Part shown: positions 8,233 through 16,414 of the stretch, in pieces | Position numbering within the stretch: position 1 is the first letter of the stretch | How the letters are laid out: every line of letters starts with the position of its first letter | Assembly (NCBI GenBank): GCA_002342065.1 | Contig: DDPF01000017.1 | Coordinates: forward strand, 1 to 24,818 | Direction of reading: 5' to 3' | Source: Bacteroidetes bacterium UBA2475 | GTDB lineage: Bacteria > Bacteroidota > Bacteroidia > B-17B0 > Aurantibacillaceae | DNA length: 24,818 nt | Made by a program: the position numbers and the translations under genes | The notes under the pieces: model-generated | What the model was told of the DNA's origin: nothing | The model's input: only the letters and a program-made list of their open reading frames with translations | The model's database searches: none

Positions 8233-8259
8233 CTATGTATCTATGTGGTTTAAAAATTT
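8233..8259 (+). repeat. Right inverted-repeat arm of the GxxExxY cassette
   Basis: The arm holds CTATGT (8233-8238) and the core CTATGTGGTTTAAA (8241-8254), the exact complement of 7774-7787. It begins 6 nt after the GxxExxY stop codon and ends 12 nt before the response-regulator ATG, so it lies in that gene's leader. Confidence 0.7.
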
Positions 8260-8271
8260 AAAAACAAAAAT

Positions 8272-8985
8272 ATGAAAGCAATAATTATTGATGATGAACG
8301 CCTGGCACGCCAGGAATTAAAGAATTTATTACTTGCACATAAAGAAATTGAAGTTATTGCAGAATGCTCAGATGCAGCACAGGCAAAAGAAAAAATAAAC
8401 GAATTAAAACCCGATGTTATTTTTTGCGACATTCAAATGCCCGGCAAAACTGGACTTGAATTAGTGGAAGAGATCTCCGGCGCAGTAGATGTTGTTTTTA
8501 TCACTGCTCACGATGAGCACGCTATAAAAGCGTTTGAATTGAATGCATTTGATTATTTATTAAAGCCAATACAACCTTTACGTTTAGCCGAGACCATAAA
8601 AAAATTATCTATAAAAGAAACTTCAACAAGAACAGATAATAATTCTCCGCTTACTAAAAACGACATGGTCTTTATTAAGGATGGTGAAAAATGTTGGTTT
8701 GTAAAATTAAGCGAGATCCGTTTATTTGAATCGGAAGGAAATTATGTACGCGTTTATTTTGAAACTTTCAGGCCATTAATATTGCGCAGTTTAAATAGTT
8801 TAGAATCGCGTTTAAACGAAAAAGAGTTTTTTAGAGCCAGCAGAAAACACATTATTAATTTGAATTATATTGCCAGTGTAGAATCGTGGTTTAACGGCGG
8901 ATTGAACGTAAAATTGAAAGATGGCAAAGAGGTAGAGATCTCACGCAGGCAAGCTGTTAAATTAAAAGATATGATGAGTTTATAA
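8272..8985 (+). CDS. LytTR-family response regulator
   Basis: The protein has 237 residues. The receiver domain (1-about 115) has the acidic pair D7/D8, the phospho-acceptor D53 in FCDIQMPG, T78 in FITAHDEHA and K98 in YLLKPI. The DNA-binding LytTR domain covers about 133-237: FIKDGEKCWFVKLSEIRLFESEGNYVR as two adjoining motifs, then FFRASRKHIINL and the C-terminal VEISRRQAVKLK. It is the expected partner of the LytS-type kinase at 6742-7767, now separated from it by the 0.5-kb GxxExxY cassette. The ATG at 8272 lies just outside the right inverted repeat. Targets are unknown; porQ begins 52 nt downstream on the same strand and could be co-transcribed. Confidence 0.93.
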   Translation: MKAIIIDDERLARQELKNLLLAHKEIEVIAECSDAAQAKEKINELKPDVIFCDIQMPGKTGLELVEEISGAVDVVFITAHDEHAIKAFELNAFDYLLKPIQPLRLAETIKKLSIKETSTRTDNNSPLTKNDMVFIKDGEKCWFVKLSEIRLFESEGNYVRVYFETFRPLILRSLNSLESRLNEKEFFRASRKHIINLNYIASVESWFNGGLNVKLKDGKEVEISRRQAVKLKDMMSL

Positions 8986-9037
8986 GTTGCTTTTATCCTT
9001 CACAATATTTCTATTATTTTAGCGTTTATTATTCAAC

Positions 9038-10096
9038 TTGAAAAAAGTAATAGCTTTTATATTTATTTCCCTAACAATAAACGGCCTTTCTCAGATCGGG
9101 GGTACAACTTCTTATCGTTTTTTGGATATTCCTATGACAGCGCGCGCCGCCGGAGCCGGAGGTAGCAATATGAGCATTTGGGGCGATGATATTAATTTAA
9201 TTTACAGCAACCCAGCTTTATTAAATGCAACAATGAGCAGGCAGGTAGCTCTCAATTACAGTAATTATGTTGGCGACCTTAATTTTGGGTATGTGGCTTA
9301 TGCACATCACCTAAAAAAGTATGGTAATGTTGGTGGTGGCATTGAGTTTTACGATTACGGAAAATTTGTTGGATACGATGAGTTTGGGCAAAAGACCAAA
9401 GATTTTAAGGCAAACGATTACAGTATAAATTTAAACTATGCTAAGCCTTTCGAAGATTCTTCTTTTAATGTTGGGGTTGCTTTAAAAACAATTATTTCGC
9501 AATATGATGTTTATCAATCATATGCCAATGCTATTGATTTTGGTATAACATATCATAGTAAACAAAACCTTGTAATTAGTTTGCTGGCAAGAAATGTGGG
9601 TTTTGTTTGGAAGGAATATTCAAATAGCCAGGGACAAACTCAGGTATTACCGAGGAATGTGCAACTTGGTGCCAGTTACAAAGCTTCAAAAGCACCCTTT
9701 AAAGTATTTATAGTTTGTGATAATTTATTGCGTTGGAATTTAAAATACATCAGTCCAATTGATACTACAGGTAAAAGCAACCCATTCAATGCTTCAGAAA
9801 CGCCGGTAGATTCAACAAAATACCAAAAATTCTCTAATCGTTTTGGTAACAGGGCCGATAATTTTATGAGGCATATGACCATAGGCACAGAGATCGTTCT
9901 TAGCAAAAATTTTAATTTGCGAATTGCATATAACTATCGTCGCCAGCGTGAAATGACCCTGCCGGAAAGGCGAGGGGCAAATGGTTTAAGTTTTGGATTT
10001 AGTTTAAAAGTTAAACGTTTTGGATTTTCATACTCCTTTGCTAAAATGGCTTTCCCCGGCAATTCCAGTATTTTCGGGATATCGGCCACTATATAG
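9038..10096 (+). CDS. porQ: Type IX secretion system protein PorQ
   Basis: The protein has 352 residues with a signal peptide (about 1-18, ending GLSQ) and then GGTTSYRFLDIPMTARAAGAGG. The RFLxxPxxARAAxxGG block is characteristic of the PorV/PorQ outer-membrane barrel family. Further landmarks are IYSNPALLN, NYVGDLNFGYVAYAHHLKKYG, GGGIEFYDYGKFVGYDEFG and a barrel-like tail. PorQ binds the PorZ sortase-associated protein and helps hold the T9SS attachment complex at the cell surface. The start is TTG at 9038, giving a normal signal peptide (MKKVIAFIFISLTI). It lies between the LytTR regulator and a CHU_C-type T9SS cargo protein. Assignment to PorQ over PorV rests on the length and the opening motif. 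Confidence 0.86.
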   Translation: MKKVIAFIFISLTINGLSQIGGTTSYRFLDIPMTARAAGAGGSNMSIWGDDINLIYSNPALLNATMSRQVALNYSNYVGDLNFGYVAYAHHLKKYGNVGGGIEFYDYGKFVGYDEFGQKTKDFKANDYSINLNYAKPFEDSSFNVGVALKTIISQYDVYQSYANAIDFGITYHSKQNLVISLLARNVGFVWKEYSNSQGQTQVLPRNVQLGASYKASKAPFKVFIVCDNLLRWNLKYISPIDTTGKSNPFNASETPVDSTKYQKFSNRFGNRADNFMRHMTIGTEIVLSKNFNLRIAYNYRRQREMTLPERRGANGLSFGFSLKVKRFGFSYSFAKMAFPGNSSIFGISATI

Positions 10097-10186
10097 TTAT
10101 CCAGTTATTGAGCTGTAGCTACCATTTATTAAGTTTTAGCGGTTTTTAGCCTTCAATTTCTTATCTTTAGACTGTTAAATTAACTT

Positions 10187-12922
10187 TTGAAAACCCTAAA
10201 ATATAATTGGTTCATAGTTTTATTGATCATTGGTTTTTTTTATAATGGTCGGTCACAATGCTCGTTATTTTATTTTTTTACAAATAACTATGATTGTGTT
10301 ACTAACCTATCAAACACTAGCTTTACAATTAGTGGCGCAACAGCACCTTACACATGTACATTTGTAAATACTTCAAGTAGCGCCACAATAGCAACAGGCT
10401 CAACAGTTGGTAATACAGGTACCGTTACAAGTATTCCGGTTGGTAATTATAATATTTTTATGACAGCAGCTAATGGTTGCACTGCAAGTACTTCATTTCA
10501 GGTTGCTGTTCCTTTTTCTCCTTCTAACATTGTTTTTACACCAACTAATGTGAGTTGTTTTGGGGGTAATAACGGTGCAGTATTTGCTGGCGTGAACAGT
10601 TCATTTTTTATTCCACCTTATACTTATACATGGACCACAGGTTCGTTTATTTCAACTGCAACGGGCCTTTCAGCCAATACGGTTTATTCCGTCACAGTCA
10701 AAGATTCGCAGGGCTGTATGGTTACCAATTCCGTTTCTGTAGGCGAACCTGCACAAATTAATACAACACTTTCAAATACATTTATAACCTGTTTTGGAAC
10801 AAGCATAAATTCAGCATATAGCACAACCGGTGGTACGGCTCCGTTTACTTATACGGTTAACGGAGTTACAAGTGCTACAAACATTGCTAATAATTTATTT
10901 GCAGGCACACAAACTGTTTTAACTAAAGATAGTAAGGGTTGTTTGTTTACTAATACTGTTTTAATTACACAAGTTGTGCAACCGGTTATTGCTTTTACAA
11001 TTGTAAAACCAAGTTGTCCGGGTAAATCAGATGGCTCAGTTTCTGCTTTGGTTTCATCGGCTCCTGCACCTTTTACGTATACATGGCAACCTGTCATCTC
11101 AAATTTTCAATCGTTATCGCCCATACCAATTGGTAATTATACCTTAAGTGTTACAGATGGAAGCGCCTGTGTTACAAAAAGTGTTGCTGTGGTTTTACCT
11201 GCAGCCAGCATGACCACCAATGCTACAACCAATCCTGAGAACTGCAGTGCTGTTGACGGTGCGGCTACTTTAAATGTATCTGGCGGCAATTTTCCTTATA
11301 GTTTCAATACACAGCCAGGGATTGGTTCTCATGCAAGCAACGTTATTAATTCGTTAACCAGTGGCAGTTACACAACCGTTGTAACCGATGGTAACAATTG
11401 TTTAGATACACTTATTTTTAATGTCGGCAACCTCAGTACCGTTATAGTTTCAATCGCAAGCTCAACACCCGTATTGTGTTATAATCAATGCACGGGTGGT
11501 ATACAGTTAAATGTACAAAACGCAGTACCACCGGTAACTTATAGTGTTACTAACACCCCAACTACAAGCAGTAGCATAATTTCAAACCTTTGTTCTGGAT
11601 TTTATACAATAAAGGCAATAGATGGAATTGGTTGTCCGGCCACTACTACCGTCAATTTTCCATCGCCACCGGCCTTTTCATATTCAGCAAACGCGCCTGC
11701 ATCTGTTTGTTTTAATAAACCTGTATTGTTGCAAGGATCGGCATTTGGTGGCGCAGGAGGTTTTAATTACGTTTGGAACCCCGGCAATATAACCGGCCAG
11801 TCTGTAAGTCTTATACCGAATGGAACAACAGTTTACGGCTTAAATGTTTACGATGCTAATGGCTGTACACTGGCTCCTTATCAATTTACCATAAATGTAA
11901 ATGCTCCTATCTCAATAAATATAAGTGCTTCAAATGTTGGTATCTGTCCAGGTACTACGGCGCAAATTACTCCCACAATTACAGGAGGTGATGGTAATTA
12001 TAGTTATACCTGGGAACCCGGAAATTTAAATTCAGGATCTATTTTTGTACAAAATGCTGCCGTACCAGAGTATACTTTAAGTGTGAACGATGGTTGCGGA
12101 TCGCCGACAGCAGTGCAGGTTATCCCAATTAATTTATTCCCCGTAATTATGCCTCATTTTGTTACCAGTGATACAGTTGGTTGCGAAACATTCTGCACTT
12201 CCTTTACAAATACAACTATCAAATCAACAAATGCTATCTGGAATTACGGAGATAAACCTTTTGAACTTCAGGGAACCATAACCAATTACTGTTATCAAAA
12301 AGCGGGCATCTATAACATAAAGCTAACGGTTAACGATTCAAACAATTGTAAAACATCGTTTACCTATTCAAATGTTATTAGGGTTTTAGCAAGCCCCAAA
12401 GCTGATTTCATAACCAATCCCGAAATTATAACGCTTAACAATGCAGAAAATGTTTTTATTGAGAACCTTACCGCTAATGGTGGTAGTTATAACTGGCGTA
12501 TCAATGGCGCTTATTTAGGCGATGCAAAAGACATTACCTATACTTTTAGTGATACAGGTTGTTATTATGTCAGGTTAATCGCGCAGAACCAGAATAATTG
12601 TATTGATACTACCGATAAATTTATCTGTGTGATTGAAGGCTTTAATTTTTATATGCCAAATTGCATAACTGTTAATCACGATAAAGTAAATGATGTTTTA
12701 ATACCTCTTGGAACAGGCTGGGCCTCAAAAGATTATATTTTTGAAGTTTATAATAGATGGGGCAACAGGCTCTTTAAAACAAACGATTATTTAGAGGGTT
12801 GGGATGGAAAAGTGACTGAAGATGAGCCCGATAAATTAGATATTTATTACTGGCGCATCAAAATTACTGATAACATTGATCAGATCCATGAATTAAAGGG
12901 GCACGTAACGGTTTTAAGGTAG
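10187..12922 (+). CDS. Large T9SS type B surface protein with SprB-like repeats, PKD-like domain and CHU_C end
   Basis: The protein has 911 residues. After a signal peptide (1-23, ending GRSQ) come about five SprB-like repeats (about 110-490). Each opens with a cysteine block (CFGGNNGAV, CPGKSDGSV, CSAVDGAAT), passes through PPYTYTW or PFTYTW, and closes with a DGxGC-type turn. Two Ig-like segments follow (about 500-650: NYVWNPGN, SYTWEPGN), then PKD-like segments (about 655-820: WNYGDKPFELQG, YNIKLTVNDSNNC). The C-terminal CHU_C domain (about 830-911) has VYNRWGNRLFKT, GWDGKVTEDE and VTVLR. The conserved cysteines suggest disulfide-locked repeats on the cell surface. It is probably an adhesin or gliding-type protein exported by T9SS. 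The start is TTG 10187. A near-consensus -7 box TATCTTTA lies at 10162-10169. Confidence 0.88.
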   Translation: MKTLKYNWFIVLLIIGFFYNGRSQCSLFYFFTNNYDCVTNLSNTSFTISGATAPYTCTFVNTSSSATIATGSTVGNTGTVTSIPVGNYNIFMTAANGCTASTSFQVAVPFSPSNIVFTPTNVSCFGGNNGAVFAGVNSSFFIPPYTYTWTTGSFISTATGLSANTVYSVTVKDSQGCMVTNSVSVGEPAQINTTLSNTFITCFGTSINSAYSTTGGTAPFTYTVNGVTSATNIANNLFAGTQTVLTKDSKGCLFTNTVLITQVVQPVIAFTIVKPSCPGKSDGSVSALVSSAPAPFTYTWQPVISNFQSLSPIPIGNYTLSVTDGSACVTKSVAVVLPAASMTTNATTNPENCSAVDGAATLNVSGGNFPYSFNTQPGIGSHASNVINSLTSGSYTTVVTDGNNCLDTLIFNVGNLSTVIVSIASSTPVLCYNQCTGGIQLNVQNAVPPVTYSVTNTPTTSSSIISNLCSGFYTIKAIDGIGCPATTTVNFPSPPAFSYSANAPASVCFNKPVLLQGSAFGGAGGFNYVWNPGNITGQSVSLIPNGTTVYGLNVYDANGCTLAPYQFTINVNAPISINISASNVGICPGTTAQITPTITGGDGNYSYTWEPGNLNSGSIFVQNAAVPEYTLSVNDGCGSPTAVQVIPINLFPVIMPHFVTSDTVGCETFCTSFTNTTIKSTNAIWNYGDKPFELQGTITNYCYQKAGIYNIKLTVNDSNNCKTSFTYSNVIRVLASPKADFITNPEIITLNNAENVFIENLTANGGSYNWRINGAYLGDAKDITYTFSDTGCYYVRLIAQNQNNCIDTTDKFICVIEGFNFYMPNCITVNHDKVNDVLIPLGTGWASKDYIFEVYNRWGNRLFKTNDYLEGWDGKVTEDEPDKLDIYYWRIKITDNIDQIHELKGHVTVLR

Positions 12923-12985
12923 ATCTATACTATTTATTAACATTCAGTTCGCATTCTTTTATTTTATTTTCAGGGAAAAAAAGTT

Positions 12986-12993
12986 TATTTTTG
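12986..12993 (+). promoter_or_regulatory. Putative -7 box before the outer-membrane protein operon
   Basis: TATTTTTG fits the Bacteroidota TAnnTTTG element. No clear TTTG stands 19 nt upstream. The leader to the ATG at 13068 would be about 70 nt and includes a small hairpin, TTAGTC (13011-13016) with GACTAA (13024-13029). Confidence 0.35.
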
Positions 12994-13067
12994 GCCTTGT
13001 ATAAGTGTATTTAGTCGAAAATAGACTAAGAAAGTAAAGTTTAAAAATTAACCCAAAATCAAATAAA

Positions 13068-14096
13068 ATGAAGAAAAAAGTACTCATTGTTACAACATTG
13101 TTATCCTCAATGTTAACTTACGCCCAAGAGACGAAATCCGACGGGTCACACTGCGTTAAATGCGCCTGTGACGACGAGATATTATTAAACAAAAAAGGAC
13201 ATGAAATATTACCTAAAGCAGGTGATATTGGATTAGGATTTAACACAATTCCTGTTCTTGACATGTTCTTAGGTACATTAAACCGTGCCACACCATTTGC
13301 AGGTTCTGGCAACGTGGTTCAATACACACAAGCATCAAACAACCAGATCGTAGCAAAATACTTTTTGGATGCTAAAACAGCTATTCGTGTTCGTATCGGT
13401 ATCAATACATTATCAGGATCAATGACCAATCAGGTTCAGGATGCCGAAGTTATGTACAAGGCTACTTTAGGTACCGCAGATGATATCGCAGCAGCATCTT
13501 TAATAAGAGTTGACGATAAATTAAAATTCAAAAAAAATAACACTTTAATTACTGTAGGTTACGAAAAAAGAAGAGGTTACCGCAGATTACAAGGTGTGTA
13601 TGGTGGCGAGATAGGTTTTGGAACTAATGGTTCTAGCCAATCAGTTGTTTATGGAAATAAATTTTCTGATCAATACCCAGTTCAATACACAAACAACTTT
13701 AACTCTTTTGGTATCACAACTGTAAATCCAACAGCTCCAGGTAGAACTGCAAGAACTACTGAAGCAAAGAACAGAGGTGGTATCCGTTTTGGTGTTAGAG
13801 GTTTTATCGGAATCGAGTATTTTATCTTCTCAAAAATTTCGATAGGTGCTGAATATGGTTGGGGTTACTCAATCACAACCAGAAGAGGTGCAACATCTAC
13901 TCAAGAAGTTTATAATAATGGACAAAATGGTCCGGAAGTTTTCTTTGAAGATCTTGACGTTGATACATCAGAAAAATTAAAAGGTTTTTCAGTTGATAAC
14001 AACAATGGTTCTATTTTCTCAATGAACAACACTTTAGGTGGTAATACTGCTTTAAGTGGTGGAGCCGGTGCATTAACTTTGATCTTCCATTTCTAA
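13068..14096 (+). CDS. Predicted outer-membrane beta-barrel protein, family not recognised
   Basis: The protein has 342 residues with a signal peptide (MKKKVLIVTTLLSSMLTYAQ). A short cysteine cluster (HCVKCACDD, about residues 28-36) follows, then a helix-poor sequence of alternating polar and hydrophobic residues. It has glycine- and aromatic-rich strand patterns (IAVRVRIG-type, RIGINTLSG, GGIRFGVRGFIGIEYFIF, ISIGAEYGWGYS). It ends LTLIFHF, a terminal aromatic as in many outer-membrane barrels. I do not recognise a named family. It sits 45 nt before a lipoprotein gene, and the pair shares one strong terminator, so they are probably one operon. The N-terminal cysteines could form a disulfide or bind a metal; that is a guess. 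The ATG at 13068 is well supported by the signal peptide. Confidence 0.72.
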   Translation: MKKKVLIVTTLLSSMLTYAQETKSDGSHCVKCACDDEILLNKKGHEILPKAGDIGLGFNTIPVLDMFLGTLNRATPFAGSGNVVQYTQASNNQIVAKYFLDAKTAIRVRIGINTLSGSMTNQVQDAEVMYKATLGTADDIAAASLIRVDDKLKFKKNNTLITVGYEKRRGYRRLQGVYGGEIGFGTNGSSQSVVYGNKFSDQYPVQYTNNFNSFGITTVNPTAPGRTARTTEAKNRGGIRFGVRGFIGIEYFIFSKISIGAEYGWGYSITTRRGATSTQEVYNNGQNGPEVFFEDLDVDTSEKLKGFSVDNNNGSIFSMNNTLGGNTALSGGAGALTLIFHF

Positions 14097-14141
14097 ATAA
14101 TAAACAATTAAAAAAAATATAAATAATTAAAATATAAAATC

Positions 14142-15113
14142 ATGAAAAAAACATTATTAGCACTTTCAATTACATTAGCATTATTCTCTTGTAAGAAAAA
14201 AGAAACAACCAGCGACTTTTCTGCAACTGACGTAACAGGAACTTCTGTAGTAAAAGGTAACGTAAATAAGAACGTAATTACACCAAATGGTGCAGGTGGA
14301 TGGATCAGTACTAACCGTGTTAACATGGCTGGTGTTGTTGTAACTGTTAAAGTTAACAAAGGTGGCGCTTTAGGTTTATATCCTAACTCAACTGCAAACG
14401 GCGCTGATGTGTATTCAGCTACAACTGATGCAAATGGTAACTACGCTATCAGCGTAAAATCAAATGCAACAGGTGTTTCTGCTTTAATTACAATTGATGG
14501 CTTTACAGGTACACAAGATACCATTATCAATGGTGTAGCTAAAACAGGTTTGTATGCTACTTACGCAGGTACAAGTGTTACAAGGAACTTGTTCATGGGT
14601 GCAAATACTACATTTGACCATAACTACACTGCTACAAACGTTTCATCTAACCCTAACAACATTAATATCGGAACAGCTTCTTTAAGTGGTTCGGTAGGTA
14701 TTAATATGGTATTAACTACAAAAACAGGTACAAACCCTGCTATTGTTCAACCAGGTGGTACAGTTATTCCGGTTCCTGCTGGTATTACTGTTTACATGAG
14801 TTTAACTAACGATCCAACTCTTTTAAACACTAAGATCTATACTACAACTACTGATGCTGCAGGTCGTTATGCATTTAATTCATTTAATACTGTTGCTGCT
14901 GGAACTCCTGGATTTGCTCAAAATGCAACTATCTGGGTTGCTGATTATGCTTCTAACAGAGATACAATGAGAGTTGTAAATGGTGTTGATGCTCCAAAAA
15001 CTAACGGTCCTGCTGGTGTATTTAATGGTTCAAATACTAATCAAGCTGGTTTATTTAATAACGAGATCAGAAATGCAACTAACTTTAACTTTGGTGGTTT
15101 TACTGCTAACTAA
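14142..15113 (+). CDS. Lipoprotein with two tandem carboxypeptidase-regulatory-like domains
   Basis: The protein has 323 residues. A lipoprotein signal ends at C17 (MKKTLLALSITLALFSC), followed by lysines. The mature part contains two similar beta-sandwich-like units. The first, about 35-140, has VVKGNVNKNV, AGVVVTVKVN, YSATTDANGNYAISV and ALITIDGF. The second, about 178-290, has ASLSGSVGIN, AGITVYMSLTND, IYTTTTDAAGRYAF and ATIWVADY. The repeated TTDAxGxYA signature marks the carboxypeptidase D regulatory-like fold, common in Bacteroidota surface lipoproteins. It has no enzyme motif. It follows the barrel protein at 13068-14096, so a complex of barrel plus surface lipoprotein is plausible, though this is inference. 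A strong terminator begins 24 nt after the stop. Confidence 0.7.
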   Translation: MKKTLLALSITLALFSCKKKETTSDFSATDVTGTSVVKGNVNKNVITPNGAGGWISTNRVNMAGVVVTVKVNKGGALGLYPNSTANGADVYSATTDANGNYAISVKSNATGVSALITIDGFTGTQDTIINGVAKTGLYATYAGTSVTRNLFMGANTTFDHNYTATNVSSNPNNINIGTASLSGSVGINMVLTTKTGTNPAIVQPGGTVIPVPAGITVYMSLTNDPTLLNTKIYTTTTDAAGRYAFNSFNTVAAGTPGFAQNATIWVADYASNRDTMRVVNGVDAPKTNGPAGVFNGSNTNQAGLFNNEIRNATNFNFGGFTAN

Positions 15114-15136
15114 TTAGTTAAAAAAAATAATTTGTT

Positions 15137-15168
15137 AAAAAGGCTCCCGTGCAAACGGGAGCCTTTTT
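15137..15168 (+). terminator. Strong intrinsic terminator
   Basis: A perfect 14-bp stem AAAAAGGCTCCCGT (15137-15150) and ACGGGAGCCTTTTT (15155-15168) closes a GCAA loop, a stable tetraloop. The T run forms the 3' arm. It ends the 13068-15113 operon and, being symmetric, may also block antisense transcription. Confidence 0.95.
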
Positions 15169-15172
15169 CATT

Positions 15173-15188
15173 TATTTTTGTACTTTTG
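15173..15188 (+). promoter_or_regulatory. Two tandem -7 boxes before the desaturase gene
   Basis: TATTTTTG (15173-15180) is followed directly by TACTTTTG (15181-15188); both fit TAnnTTTG. The ATG at 15201 lies 12 nt after the second box, implying a very short leader. No TTTG element is found 19 nt upstream of either box, where the terminator lies. Confidence 0.4.
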
Positions 15189-15200
15189 TAACTGTAAAAC

Positions 15201-16322
15201 ATGGAAACTGCTACTCAAAAAAAATTCCCAAGATTTGTTCCAAAAGATAAATCGTTGTTTTTTTCAACCCTACAAAAAAGGGTAAACGATCACTTTAAAG
15301 AGAAGAATATCTCTAAAAATGCCAATGGAGCCATGGTTGTTAAAACTATTATTCTCTTGTCAGCATTTGTTATCCCGGTTTTAATGATCAATTTAATGGT
15401 GTTACAAGCCTGGGCTGTACTTGTTCTATTCTCTATTATGGGTTTTGCATTAGCGGGTATAGGCATGTCTATTATGCATGACGCTAATCACGGTGCTTAT
15501 TCAAAAAAACAAAAAGTAAATAACTGGTTAGGTTATTCGCTTAATTTAATTGGTGGTATGGTATTTAACTGGAAACTTCAGCACAATGTGTTGCACCATA
15601 CTTATACCAATGTACATAATGTAGATGATGATATTGCTAATAAATTAATTCTACGTTTTTCGCCACATTCAGAGCCAAAAAAAGTACACCGTTTTCAGTT
15701 TATTTATGTGTTTTTCTTTTACGCGATCTTAACCCTGTATTGGGCTCTGGCAAAAGATTTTATACAATACTTTAAGTACAGAAAAGAAGGTACCAACCGT
15801 TTTACAAAAGCAGAGAACACAAAATACTTTGTGAGTATGGTTTTTTTAAAGCTGTTATTTTTCACTTACATGATCGTGCTTCCAATAGTAGTACAAGGTT
15901 ATTCTGTTAGTTTAATTATATGGGCATTTGTATTAATGCAGGCCATTGGCGGTTTGGTATTAGGTATTGTTTTTCAGTTGGCGCATTCGGTTGATGAAGC
16001 AGAGTTTCCATTACCAAACGATCAAAATATTATCGAAAACGAATGGGCAATTCATCAAATGATAACCACAGTTAATTTTGCGCGTGATAATAAATTCATT
16101 TCCTGGTATGTTGGCGGACTAAATTTTCAGGTAGAACATCATTTATTTCCAAATATTTGTCATGTGCATTACCCACAGATCTCGACTATTGTTGAGCAAA
16201 CTGCAAAAGAATTTAATGTGCCTTATCTTTGTGCACCAACTTTTAAAGACGCTATGGGCTCTCATATTCGCATGCTTAAAAGATTTGGTTATACTTTTAA
16301 CCTCGATCTTGCAAAGATGTAA
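15201..16322 (+). CDS. Membrane fatty acid desaturase (acyl-lipid/acyl-CoA type)
   Basis: The protein has 373 residues. All three histidine boxes of the di-iron desaturases are present: HDANH (H93-H97), HNVLHH (128-133) and QVEHH (310-314). The QxxHH third box marks the front-end/linoleoyl-CoA-like branch. No cytochrome b5 domain is fused, so electrons must come from a separate donor. Hydrophobic stretches at about 48-88, 165-185 and 205-255 fit two pairs of membrane helices with the boxes facing the cytoplasm. It would introduce double bonds into acyl chains, adjusting membrane fluidity. It follows a strong terminator and has its own -7 boxes, so it is probably transcribed alone. The exact bond position and substrate form cannot be read from sequence. 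Confidence 0.93.
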   Translation: METATQKKFPRFVPKDKSLFFSTLQKRVNDHFKEKNISKNANGAMVVKTIILLSAFVIPVLMINLMVLQAWAVLVLFSIMGFALAGIGMSIMHDANHGAYSKKQKVNNWLGYSLNLIGGMVFNWKLQHNVLHHTYTNVHNVDDDIANKLILRFSPHSEPKKVHRFQFIYVFFFYAILTLYWALAKDFIQYFKYRKEGTNRFTKAENTKYFVSMVFLKLLFFTYMIVLPIVVQGYSVSLIIWAFVLMQAIGGLVLGIVFQLAHSVDEAEFPLPNDQNIIENEWAIHQMITTVNFARDNKFISWYVGGLNFQVEHHLFPNICHVHYPQISTIVEQTAKEFNVPYLCAPTFKDAMGSHIRMLKRFGYTFNLDLAKM

Positions 16323-16414
16323 ATCTCTTTGCCATTTCAATACACATCTTAATCAATTTCTGAAAGCTTTTGATCAAAAGGCAAACATTTGTCCTTTTGT
16401 ATTGTTATTACAAA

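Larger units (their letters stand above)
7771..8259 (+). mobile_element. Putative GxxExxY cassette bounded by imperfect inverted repeats
   Basis: A 489-bp unit sits between the kinase and response-regulator genes. Its ends are near-complementary arms of 26-27 nt (7771-7796 and 8233-8259), and it holds a single gene. The arms share an exact 14-bp core plus a second CTATGT block. No transposase or target-site duplication is evident. In RNA the arms could fold the whole gene into a loop, resembling intervening sequences found in bacterial rRNA genes. Calling it mobile is an inference from this architecture and from the interrupted operon. Confidence 0.5.

Noticed and set aside
7771..8259. Insertion sequence with transposase
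   Set aside because: The only gene inside is a GxxExxY protein with no transposase motif, and no flanking target duplication is apparent. It is therefore described only as a putative cassette.
16367..16380. Perfect palindrome CTTTTGATCAAAAG upstream of the DUF4197 gene as an operator
   Set aside because: A 14-bp AT-rich palindrome can arise by chance in this genome. There is no second copy and no regulator gene next to it.
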